Positions 18,139 through 25,713 of a stretch of 64,000 nucleotides of DNA are shown piece by piece. The notes under the pieces were generated by a model. It saw only the letters and a program-made list of their open reading frames with translations, made no database searches and was not told the origin of the DNA. Source of the stretch: CBDDHT01 sp965227905 (lineage in GTDB: Bacteria > Pseudomonadota > Alphaproteobacteria > Rhizobiales > Methyloligellaceae); the NCBI GenBank assembly GCA_965227905.1, contig OZ245780.1, forward strand, positions 1,798,001 through 1,862,000, written 5' to 3'. The position numbers and the translations under genes are program-made. Within the stretch, counting starts at the first letter, position 1. Each line of letters starts with the position of its first letter.

Positions 18139-18815
18139 CTGCGGTCGCCGATATGGTCCGGACTGAGCCGAAACCGCGCTCTTTGGCGGAGAGTGCGTTC
18201 CACCGGCTTATCCATATGATCACGCGGCTAGAGCTAGAACCTGGCAGTTTGATCATTGAAAAGGATCTGATGGCGACACTTGAAATCGGTCGCACGCCGG
18301 TACGCGAGGCCCTGCAGCGTCTGGCCATGGAAGGTCTTGTCGTGCATTTGCCGAACCGGGGAATGTTCGTCACGAACATCACGCCGGAAAACGCGCAACA
18401 CATTTATGAGTTCCGCGCCATGATCGACCCGCCTATGGTCCGGCTTGCTGCTGAACGGGCGACGCCTGAACAGGTGAGCGAACTCGACGATCTTCATGAT
18501 CATTTTTTATCTGCCAAGGCCGCGGATGACGTGGATGCCTATGTGCAGTTGCTCCGCAGTTATTACAATCTGTTGTCGGAGGCAGCCGGTAACATCTACC
18601 TCGCCGAGGTTATGCCGCGCATCTTCAACCTGCATCTGCGGTTGTGGTTCTACATCGCTTCGAAACGCGGCGGCTGGCGTGAGGTGGTCGAAGCCCACGC
18701 GGATATGGCCGGTGCCGTGACCGCTGCGATCAGAGGGCACGATCCCGACAAGGCGGAAGCCGCGATGAAATCCTATATCGCGGGCCGTCACCAAGACATG
18801 CGCGATTTGCTGTAA
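18135..18815 (+). CDS. GntR-family transcriptional regulator, FCD (FadR-type) subgroup
   Basis: 226 aa. The N-terminal winged helix (TLEIGRTPVREALQRLAMEG, LPNRGMFV) is classic GntR; the C-terminal all-helical FCD domain has the EFRAMIDPPMVRLAA start and conserved His/Asp ligand positions. It overlaps the GTPase gene by 4 bases (ATGA). Such regulators usually repress their own catabolic operon until a small acid or metal-bound ligand arrives. The palindromes at 13233 and 22581 are its likely targets (inference). Confidence 0.92.
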   Translation: MTAVADMVRTEPKPRSLAESAFHRLIHMITRLELEPGSLIIEKDLMATLEIGRTPVREALQRLAMEGLVVHLPNRGMFVTNITPENAQHIYEFRAMIDPPMVRLAAERATPEQVSELDDLHDHFLSAKAADDVDAYVQLLRSYYNLLSEAAGNIYLAEVMPRIFNLHLRLWFYIASKRGGWREVVEAHADMAGAVTAAIRGHDPDKAEAAMKSYIAGRHQDMRDLL

Positions 18816-18840
18816 GCCCGATCTGAAAGGGAGACACGTT

Positions 18841-19092
18841 ATGAGCCGAGACCTCACATCGGAAGAAAAGGCCACCTTCCAAGGCTTCTATGGCACGGGT
18901 TCAAGCTGCACGAAATGCGGAAACACGGATGTGACGATCCGTATCTGGGAAAAATACGGATCCACATCTAGAGATGTCGGAGGCGATATCAGCCCGGAAG
19001 GCATCGTCGCTGCCCTGGTTTTCTGCGAGAGTTGCGGGCACGGCCAGGTCGTTGCCCGCGAAGAAATCCTCAAAGCCAAGGAAGCAGCCTGA
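18841..19092 (+). CDS. Small zinc-ribbon protein
   Basis: 83 aa. Two knuckles, CTKCGN and CESCGHG, separated by about 40 residues, form a probable zinc ribbon; the rest is hydrophilic. GAAAGGGAGAC precedes the ATG. It ends the co-directional corrinoid operon, so it may assist the methyl-transfer system, but I know no function for it. Confidence 0.75.
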   Translation: MSRDLTSEEKATFQGFYGTGSSCTKCGNTDVTIRIWEKYGSTSRDVGGDISPEGIVAALVFCESCGHGQVVAREEILKAKEAA

Positions 19093-19151
19093 TACGCCTT
19101 CGCGTATTGGGCCGTCTGCCGGCCGGCGACACCTAGTTAGGACCCCATGAA

Positions 19152-19850
19152 ATGAGTCACTTCGGGCCGCTCGCCGCGTTGCACGTGGACTGGTCAGGAT
19201 CGGTTAAAGGCGATCCGCCTCATGCCATCTATTTCTTCAAAGAGAAGGAATATATCCGCTGGAATGTCGATGAGGAGTGTCTCTTCGACGGCTATCCGAA
19301 ATCCATTGAGGAAGGATGGCCCGGTCTTCTCGGGAAGTTTCCTGGTGTGCCGCTCTCAGGCTCCATGCATGTCCCGGGGTGGGGCAACAAGATCTACTTC
19401 TTTTTTAAAGGCCAGGACCGGGTTGCCACATGGGATGTGGTGAACAACGTCCTTGATCCCGAAACCCTCTCCATTTCCGAATTCATGCCTGGCGAATTGG
19501 CGGCTGATGGACACTTTACGCCCTTGCATGTCGATACAGGCGACACGCAGAAGGTCTATGGCTTTCGCGGCGACACCTACTCCCGCTGGACCGTCGTGCC
19601 AGGCGAGACGCCAAGCGGCGAGGATGCCGGCTATCCGCGTAAGATCGGCGATGGCTGGACAGGCGGTCTGAGCGTTGCGCCGAGTTGCTGCGTCAATGTG
19701 AATTGGGTCCAGCGCAGCCGCGCTCTCAAGAACCGCAAGGTCTATTTTTTCCTAGGCGATCTCTACACCCGCTGGGACGTACACTCGCATACGAAGAACT
19801 ATCGTCTTGATGTTCCCGCAGGTTGGAAGGGATGGCCCGAGTTCGAGTGA
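19152..19850 (+). CDS. Hemopexin-repeat (four-bladed propeller) protein
   Basis: 232 aa built of four repeats, each with an aromatic strand: YFFKEKEYIRW, YFFFKGQDRVATWD, YGFRGDTYSRWT and YFFLGDLYTRWD. This matches a single complete hemopexin propeller. No signal peptide is visible, so it is probably cytoplasmic unless exported otherwise. Hemopexin domains bind haem or metal or serve as protein scaffolds. It follows the zinc-ribbon gene by about 60 bases and may belong to the corrinoid operon, where a tetrapyrrole-binding role would be a tempting but unproven idea. Confidence 0.85.
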   Translation: MSHFGPLAALHVDWSGSVKGDPPHAIYFFKEKEYIRWNVDEECLFDGYPKSIEEGWPGLLGKFPGVPLSGSMHVPGWGNKIYFFFKGQDRVATWDVVNNVLDPETLSISEFMPGELAADGHFTPLHVDTGDTQKVYGFRGDTYSRWTVVPGETPSGEDAGYPRKIGDGWTGGLSVAPSCCVNVNWVQRSRALKNRKVYFFLGDLYTRWDVHSHTKNYRLDVPAGWKGWPEFE

Positions 19851-19860
19851 TTGTCGGCAT

Positions 19861-20955
19861 TCAATAAGGGTTGGCGTCCACGTCGAGCAGCGGGAAGGCG
19901 CTCAGCACATGGGGGTCAGCGACCGCGGGTGCTGGTGCCACGTAGCTCCGATCCAGTTCGGCGAAGCTGTTCACGCCGAGCAAGCCAAGCACTTTGGTGA
20001 CTTCCTCTTCCAGGAGTTCCAACATGCGTACCACACCGGCCGGGCCCGCCGCAGCGAGACCGAAACCCTGCAATCGGCCCAATCCAACCGCGTCGGCTCC
20101 AAGAGCGATCGCTTTGACAATGTCGGTTCCTCTGCAGATATTGCCATCGACGACGACAATCGCCCTCTTATCAATGGCATCGACAATCTCCGGCAGAACG
20201 GCGCACGATCCGAGCCCATGATCGAGCTGGCGTCCGCCGTGATTTGAGACATAGATTCCTTCAACACCGAGTTCGACGCAGCGCAGGGCATCCTGCGGCG
20301 TGGCGATCCCCTTAATGAAGAGAGGGATGTCATGTCTCGCTTTGAACCGCTCTAGGCCACCCCAATCGAATGTTGCCTGAAAATCCCAGTTGGCGCTGTT
20401 GCGCCGCACCCAGGATTTCTCAAACCGTTTGGCGATATCGCGCTCACGCCGACTGTAATGTGCGGTATCGACGGTAATAGCGAACGCGTCATACCCATTG
20501 TCGATGGCCTTGTGTGCCCAATCGCTGATCCAGTCATCGTCTCCACGCACGTAAAGCTGAAAAATCTTCATATTGTCGGCGGCTTTGGCGACCGCTTCCA
20601 AACCAGGCTGCGACACCGAACTCAGCATGTGGCAGACGCCGAATTCGGCAGCGGCCTCGGCGGCGCTGCTGCCGCCACCGGGATGAAAGGATTCGAGGGA
20701 GCCGATAGGTGCAAGGATCACAGGCAAGCGCAGCTTGCGACCGAGCATCTCTGTCGAGCAGTCGACGGACGAGACATTGTTCAGGACGCGGGGCCGAAAG
20801 CCGAGAGAGTCGAGGGCATGCCGATTGCGCCTTAGCGTCGTCTCGGTTTCCGTGCCGCCAATGAGATAGTCCCACAGATGCTGGGACAAATTCAGTTTCG
20901 CGCGTTGAACAATCTCGTGGAGGGTTTCGAAATCCAGACTTGGTTCGTTCGACAT
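19861..20955 (-). CDS. FMN-dependent alpha-hydroxyacid dehydrogenase/oxidase (lactate/glycolate oxidase family)
   Basis: 364 aa. It shows the TIM-barrel FMN signature SNHGGRQLDHG (catalytic His and substrate-binding Arg) and VDGNICRGTDIVKAIALGADAVGLGR (phosphate site). The family oxidises L-2-hydroxyacids such as lactate, glycolate or mandelate to oxoacids. ATG 20955 (MSNEP) is taken as the start, because upstream in-frame sequence to 21156 is GC-poor and unlike a protein. It converges with the hemopexin gene; 10 bases separate the stops. Confidence 0.9.
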   Translation of the reverse strand: MSNEPSLDFETLHEIVQRAKLNLSQHLWDYLIGGTETETTLRRNRHALDSLGFRPRVLNNVSSVDCSTEMLGRKLRLPVILAPIGSLESFHPGGGSSAAEAAAEFGVCHMLSSVSQPGLEAVAKAADNMKIFQLYVRGDDDWISDWAHKAIDNGYDAFAITVDTAHYSRRERDIAKRFEKSWVRRNSANWDFQATFDWGGLERFKARHDIPLFIKGIATPQDALRCVELGVEGIYVSNHGGRQLDHGLGSCAVLPEIVDAIDKRAIVVVDGNICRGTDIVKAIALGADAVGLGRLQGFGLAAAGPAGVVRMLELLEEEVTKVLGLLGVNSFAELDRSYVAPAPAVADPHVLSAFPLLDVDANPY

Positions 20956-21113
20956 ACTCGGCTCTTTGTTTTCGGTTGGTAGGGGCGTGTCATGGCACAT
21001 AGATCGAAGGATCGCACGGAACTTGCTAGGCTTTTTTGGATCATGGTCAAACGCGACACGGTGTTGCGTGTTAGTGCAGTCCGGTGATCTCAGATCTATC
21101 AGGTATTGTGGAG

Positions 21114-21480
21114 ATGCGTTGGTGCAGTCCGGCAGGATGGGGGGTGGATGCACCATCTGGGATTGATTCGCTCACGGCTATTCCGCGCTGATGCGCGGGC
21201 CTCCGCGGGGGCGCCCTGACCGGGCGGCGCGCGGTCGCGCTTGCCGCGCCACTAAGGCGCGGTTGTCTCGGACCCATCGGATATCGTGCCGTATTGCACC
21301 GGTAATACGGCACAATCTCTCATGGAACCACGAATAACCGAGCGACTAGCGAGGCAAGGCCAAGCGGCCGCCGGCCGGTCAGGCCGCCCCCGCGGAGGCC
21401 CGCGCATCAGCGCGGAATAGCCGTGAGCGATTTAAACACAGATCTCAAAACCACGGCCCCATCCTGCCGGACCGCACTAG
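21114..21480. repeat. Element with about 60-bp imperfect terminal inverted repeats (MITE-like)
   Basis: The core at 21168-21430 begins TCGCTCACGGCTATTCCGCG and ends with its reverse complement; about 60 bases match inward with few changes. Outside it a second inverted pair (GTCCGGCAGGATGGGG near 21127 and its complement near 21452) extends the symmetry. The centre holds a small hairpin (GCCGTATT...AATACGGC). There is no ORF. A clearly related element, partly amplified in tandem, is at 47750-48411. It may be a non-autonomous mobile element or a structured RNA/DNA repeat. Confidence 0.8.
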
Positions 21481-21549
21481 CCACTACAGACTATTCGCCA
21501 TCGTGCGTGGATCCACCCAACAAGGCGAGGGCGAAAACAACCACCCCGC

Positions 21550-22533
21550 CTACTTCTGACTCCGCACATATTTCAGGAACTTGATCGCATACTCATCGTC
21601 TGCCGTCATGACATCAGCGGCATATTTGAAATCGATGAAGTCGATCGGCGGGTTCATAATCGGGTCGATCATGATGGCATCGCAACCGTTCATCATGGCA
21701 AGCGTGATAAAGGCATGATTGAGCAGCTTGCGTCTCGGCAGGCCGAAGGAGACATTTGAAAGGCCTCCGAAGATATGCACATCAGGAAAGCGTTCGCGTA
21801 GCACTTTCACAGAGTCCAGATAGTGCTTGCCATAGTCCGGTCCCGCGCCAACTGGAAAGACGAGAGGATCGAGGAAACGGTCTTCGACCGGAATCCCGAC
21901 CTTGTCCATCATCTCCATGCAGCCTGTCATGTTGTCGACGCGCTCTTCTGCATTCTGCGGCATGCCGGTAACGCCGGAGCCGTTCGCGAAGATGAGGCAG
22001 TTTTCCTCCTTGGCCAGATCGACCAGAACATCGCGGCCAGCTTCCAGGCTCACCGAATTGATGGCAGGCCGGCTGAGGGATTTATCGTAAACCTCAACAC
22101 CGGCCCGAATGGCTTCGGGATCGGAAGAGTCGATCGCGTATGCAACGTCCGGGCAGATCTGCTGCGCCGTCTTGACCGTCCAGCGCATGTATTCCAGGCG
22201 TTCTTCCGGGTAGACCGTCAGCTCATCCACACACAGATCGACGATATGCGCGCCGGCGGTCACCTGGGACATGATCGCGTATTTGAAGAAATCCAGATCC
22301 TTTTCACGAATGCCCTGACCGATATGGCCGATGCGCTCGCTTTGGATTTTCGCCGGGTCGGTCGGGAAGATGTTGGTGATATCGAGATGGCGCTTGGTGC
22401 CGTCGAGATCGGTGTAGACATAGGCCGCCTTGCCGTTCTCCTGCACGATGTTCTTGCTGGTCGCCTTGATGCGGCGCGTGGTGTTGATGTTCTCACCGAT
22501 AACAATGAGCGTGTCTTTGTTTTTGGCCGCCAT
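21550..22533 (-). CDS. Pterin-binding methyltransferase (methyl-tetrahydrofolate:corrinoid type, AcsE/MtgA-like)
   Basis: 327 aa TIM barrel. IGENINTTRR at the N terminus, IDSSDPEAI, NSVSLEAG and GGLSNVSFGLPRRKLLN are the pterin-contact loops of the AcsE/MtrH/MetH-DHPS family. The enzyme should pass methyl groups between a corrinoid protein and tetrahydrofolate, which completes the chain begun by the UroD-type enzyme and corrinoid protein at 13.3-15.3 kb. GGAGACGGAA precedes the ATG. It is divergent from the molybdopterin oxidoreductase, and a shared palindrome lies in the gap. Confidence 0.9.
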   Translation of the reverse strand: MAAKNKDTLIVIGENINTTRRIKATSKNIVQENGKAAYVYTDLDGTKRHLDITNIFPTDPAKIQSERIGHIGQGIREKDLDFFKYAIMSQVTAGAHIVDLCVDELTVYPEERLEYMRWTVKTAQQICPDVAYAIDSSDPEAIRAGVEVYDKSLSRPAINSVSLEAGRDVLVDLAKEENCLIFANGSGVTGMPQNAEERVDNMTGCMEMMDKVGIPVEDRFLDPLVFPVGAGPDYGKHYLDSVKVLRERFPDVHIFGGLSNVSFGLPRRKLLNHAFITLAMMNGCDAIMIDPIMNPPIDFIDFKYAADVMTADDEYAIKFLKYVRSQK

Positions 22534-22934
22534 TTCCGTCTCCGTCCCGAAGCCTTGTTACTGTCGCCCGATAGGCTGATATATATTTTGAATATATATT
22601 CCGTTTTCATAGCTGCGACCATGTGCGTTTAGGCGAGGGCCCATGCGGCGTTGTGCATGCCCATGCGCCCTGATTGCATCCCCCATGCGTGTTCCATCGT
22701 GCGCCCTGCTTGCAGCGGTATCGAGCGCACCGCTAGAATGTCCTAAGGTCGACACCCGTATGCGCCTTGCGCATCGGTATGTGACAATCGGCATCCAGCC
22801 TTCAGGACTGCGGTGCTGAATTCGGGGAGAACGGCGCACAGCCGCCAATAGCGAACAAACGAGATGCCGTGGCAGGCAACGGTCACTTGCGTTCGAAAAC
22901 TGCCGCTACTCTCGTAAAAGGAAGGGCCGAGGCG
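22534..22934. other. Divergent promoter region
   Basis: About 400 bases between the pterin methyltransferase and the molybdopterin oxidoreductase. Besides the palindrome at 22581-22597 it contains a stretch (22620-22760) of repeated CATGCG/GCATGC-like words, for example CCCATGCG three times. No ORF is supported. Confidence 0.5.
22581..22597. promoter_or_regulatory. Second copy of the 17-bp AT-rich palindrome
   Basis: ATATATT-TTG-AATATAT matches the 13233-13249 site at 15 of 17 positions, differing only in the centre; the arms extend to 9 bp (22579-22599). It lies 48 bases upstream of the pterin methyltransferase start. Shared operator architecture suggests one regulator controls both loci. 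Confidence 0.65.
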
Positions 22935-25046
22935 ATGACCTACCAGGAACGAGAGCTGTCCGAGCGGCTGGCCGAGATCAAGGGCGCGGAAGTCATCAAG
23001 AGCTTCTGCTACACCTGCCCCTGGCAGTGCCCGACCGAGGTCTATGTGAGGGATGGCAAGGTCGTCTACCACAAGGGCAATCCCGAAAGTCCCAACAATA
23101 TCGGGTCGCGCTGCGCCAAGGGCATGGCGAGCTGGTACATCACGCAGGATCCCGATCGCCTCAAATATCCGATGTTACGGACAAATCCGAAGGGTGAGCC
23201 GGGGCAGTTCAAGCGGATCTCCTGGGATGAAGCCTTTCAGTTCATCGCCGACAAACTGAAGATGATCGCCGACAAATGGGGGCCGGAAGCCGTGGCGCTG
23301 ACCTGTCACCATGACCCCAATACGGTCTTCTATCATCACTTGCTGAAGGATCTTTACGGCTCGCCCAACATGTATGCCCATACGTCCGGCTGCGAGCAGG
23401 ACCGTCGCGCGGCCTGTCTGACGCTGTTCGGCCATGTCTTCCCAATGCACGACTTCGCCAATTCGCGCTACGTGATCCTGTGGGGCATGAACATGCTCGG
23501 CGCCAATCAGGGGCTGTGGGAGAGCCGGGCACTGCTGGAGGCCAAGAAGAGGGGCTGCAAGCTTGTCGTCGTCGATCCGAATTTCACCGAGACGGCGCAG
23601 AAGGCAGACGAATGGCTGCCGGTAAAACCCGGAACCGATGCGGCCTTGGCCCTCGCCATGTGCCACACCATCATCGATGAAAATCTGCACGATGCGAAAT
23701 TCTGCGACCAGTATACGGAAGGCTTTGCCGGCTTCCGCGATCATCTGAGCGAGAAGGGTTACACGGCGGAGTGGGCAGCCGAGATCTGCGGCATCGATGC
23801 CGATACGATCAAGCGCATCGCCCGCGAGTTCGCGACGGCCAAGCCGGCCATGTCGGCCATCTTTAAGGGCTCTGGCTATTACACCAATGGCCATGACGCT
23901 GGCCGCGCCTGCTATATTCTCGATGCCATCACGGGCCAGGTCGATGGGCCCGGCAATCTGCATTTGAAAGACTGGGCGCCGCTCGGTGCGCCGGTCGAGA
24001 TCGATGAGGCGGCCAAGGCCGAGATCAAGGCGGACCCGCTTCACGTGGCAATGGGCTATCCGCTGGCACCAGACCTTCCGAACTCAAGGCTCCCCGAAGC
24101 CGTCATCGATGGCGATCCCTATCCAGTCAAAGGTCTCTTCGTGCACTCGACCAATCCTGTCATGAGCGATCCGAACAGAGAACGTGTGCAGGAAATGTTC
24201 AAGCATCTTGAACTTGCCGTTGCCTGCGAGCTGTTCATGAGTGAGACCGCGCTCGAATGCGACATCGTGCTTCCCGAGACATCCTTCTACGAGCAGGCGG
24301 AAATCCGGCAAGGCATGTGGCTTGGCCCGGAGGTCATTATCTGTCAGCCGGCGGTCGAACGGGTGGGTGAGTGCAAGCCGCCATACGAAATCGTTCAAGG
24401 CATCGCATCCAAGATGGGATGGGAGAAGCACTTCCCCTACGAGAAGTGGGAGGACTGGGGCGAGGTCATGATGAAGGACGTGCCCATGTCCCTGGATGAG
24501 TTGAAATCCAAAGGCTTCTGGGCAGGTGAGGTCAAATATGGCCGTGTGCCGGAAGGTCTGCCGACTCCGTCGGGCAAGATCGAGATTCACTCATCGGAAT
24601 ATGAGAAGAACGGGCATAACCCTTATCCCGAATACACGGAGCGGTCCGTCCTGCCGGATGACGACTATCCACTCCAGGTGACGCACTCCAAGCTCTCCAT
24701 GCATTGCAATATCGTCACGCAGAACAACCCGTATCTCATGGAGATCTGCGGTGAAAACTGGGTCGAGATCAACACGATCGACGCCCAGAAGTACGGAATT
24801 CGCGATGGGGCCCCGGTGATCATCGAGAGTCCCAAGGACAATATCACCATGACGGCCAAGGTCACCGAAGGCCTGGTGCCGGGATGCATCTCGATCCGGC
24901 ACGGCCACGGCTTCGGGCATTGGGCCATGGGCGCGGTTGCCAAGGGCAAGGGCGCACACTCGAACAATCTGATGGAAACGCACACCAATCCGGTCACCGG
25001 CGCGAATTGCTACAATGAGTGCAAGGTCCGGATCAGGCCGGCTTAA
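22935..25046 (+). CDS. Molybdopterin (Mo/W-bis-MGD) oxidoreductase catalytic subunit, cytoplasmic type
   Basis: 703 aa, DMSO-reductase superfamily. CYTCPWQC plus a later CAKG (residues about 25-60) bind one [4Fe-4S] cluster. MGD-binding blocks include WGMNMLGANQ, HSTNPVMSDPN and the C-terminal domain beginning THSKLSMHCN. The metal ligand may be the Cys in HTSGCEQDRR (inference). No twin-arginine signal is present, so it should act in the cytoplasm, unlike periplasmic Phs/Psr/Arr enzymes. It is co-transcribed with a four-cluster ferredoxin subunit and has no membrane subunit. The substrate is unknown; its divergent pterin methyltransferase partner suggests one-carbon or methylated-compound metabolism. 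Confidence 0.88.
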   Translation: MTYQERELSERLAEIKGAEVIKSFCYTCPWQCPTEVYVRDGKVVYHKGNPESPNNIGSRCAKGMASWYITQDPDRLKYPMLRTNPKGEPGQFKRISWDEAFQFIADKLKMIADKWGPEAVALTCHHDPNTVFYHHLLKDLYGSPNMYAHTSGCEQDRRAACLTLFGHVFPMHDFANSRYVILWGMNMLGANQGLWESRALLEAKKRGCKLVVVDPNFTETAQKADEWLPVKPGTDAALALAMCHTIIDENLHDAKFCDQYTEGFAGFRDHLSEKGYTAEWAAEICGIDADTIKRIAREFATAKPAMSAIFKGSGYYTNGHDAGRACYILDAITGQVDGPGNLHLKDWAPLGAPVEIDEAAKAEIKADPLHVAMGYPLAPDLPNSRLPEAVIDGDPYPVKGLFVHSTNPVMSDPNRERVQEMFKHLELAVACELFMSETALECDIVLPETSFYEQAEIRQGMWLGPEVIICQPAVERVGECKPPYEIVQGIASKMGWEKHFPYEKWEDWGEVMMKDVPMSLDELKSKGFWAGEVKYGRVPEGLPTPSGKIEIHSSEYEKNGHNPYPEYTERSVLPDDDYPLQVTHSKLSMHCNIVTQNNPYLMEICGENWVEINTIDAQKYGIRDGAPVIIESPKDNITMTAKVTEGLVPGCISIRHGHGFGHWAMGAVAKGKGAHSNNLMETHTNPVTGANCYNECKVRIRPA

Positions 25047-25059
25047 GGCGGAGAGCATC

Positions 25060-25626
25060 ATGCAACACGGATTCTATTTCGATCAGCAGCTCTGCGTGAA
25101 ATGCCACGCCTGCGAAATCGCCTGTAAGACCTGGAACGAAATCGATGTCGGCCCGCGCTGGCGCGAGGTGGTCAAGATCGAGGAAGGCGTCTTCCCGAAT
25201 GTTTCGGCCATGAATGTGTCCATGGCCTGCATGCATTGCGGCGATGCGCCATGCCGTAACGCATGCCCGGTCAGCGCTATCTCGAAAAGCGCTGAAGACG
25301 GTATCGTCCTCGTGGATCAGAACAAGTGCATTGGCTGCGGCTTCTGTACCTGGGCCTGCCCCTTCAACGCACCGCAGCTCACCAGCACAGCCGGCAAGAT
25401 GGAGAAGTGCACCTTCTGCCAAACGCCGGGCAAGGAACGCCCCCTCGACATGCCGCGCGCCTGCGAAGAGGTTTGCCCCACCGGTGCCATCAAGTCCGGC
25501 CCCATGAACGAACTCGCCAAGGTCAACCGCGAGTCGGCCGCCAAGAAGCTTGGCTCAACGGGAATGCAGGGTTTGCCAGGGCTGATGGTCGATGCGCACA
25601 ACCGCTTTGGGCCGGGTAGCAGATAG
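25060..25626 (+). CDS. Four-cluster [4Fe-4S] ferredoxin-type electron-transfer subunit (DmsB/PhsB-like)
   Basis: 188 aa. Four Cys groups: CVKCHACEIAC, CMHCGDAPCRNACP, CIGCGFCTWACP and CTFC...CEEVCP, the DmsB arrangement carrying four [4Fe-4S] clusters. It begins 13 bases after the catalytic subunit stop with GGAGAG upstream, so both form one complex. The usual membrane anchor (DmsC/PsrC/NrfD type) does not follow; the next gene is on the opposite strand. Electrons must therefore go to or come from a soluble partner or a subunit encoded elsewhere. Confidence 0.92.
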   Translation: MQHGFYFDQQLCVKCHACEIACKTWNEIDVGPRWREVVKIEEGVFPNVSAMNVSMACMHCGDAPCRNACPVSAISKSAEDGIVLVDQNKCIGCGFCTWACPFNAPQLTSTAGKMEKCTFCQTPGKERPLDMPRACEEVCPTGAIKSGPMNELAKVNRESAAKKLGSTGMQGLPGLMVDAHNRFGPGSR

Positions 25627-25713
25627 GTTCAAACCGGCTTCTGAAGGATGCTAAACCTTCTTCTGTCTAGCCTGGAAAACGGGAGTTAGGGCCGCCTGTT
25701 CGTCGATCAGCGG

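Noticed and set aside
22935..25626. Calling the molybdopterin pair a respiratory arsenate reductase (ArrAB) or ArxAB because of the arsenic genes nearby
   Set aside because: No Tat signal, no ArrC/NrfD anchor and no recognisable Arr/Arx active-site motif; the regulatory palindrome links it to the methyl-transfer genes instead.
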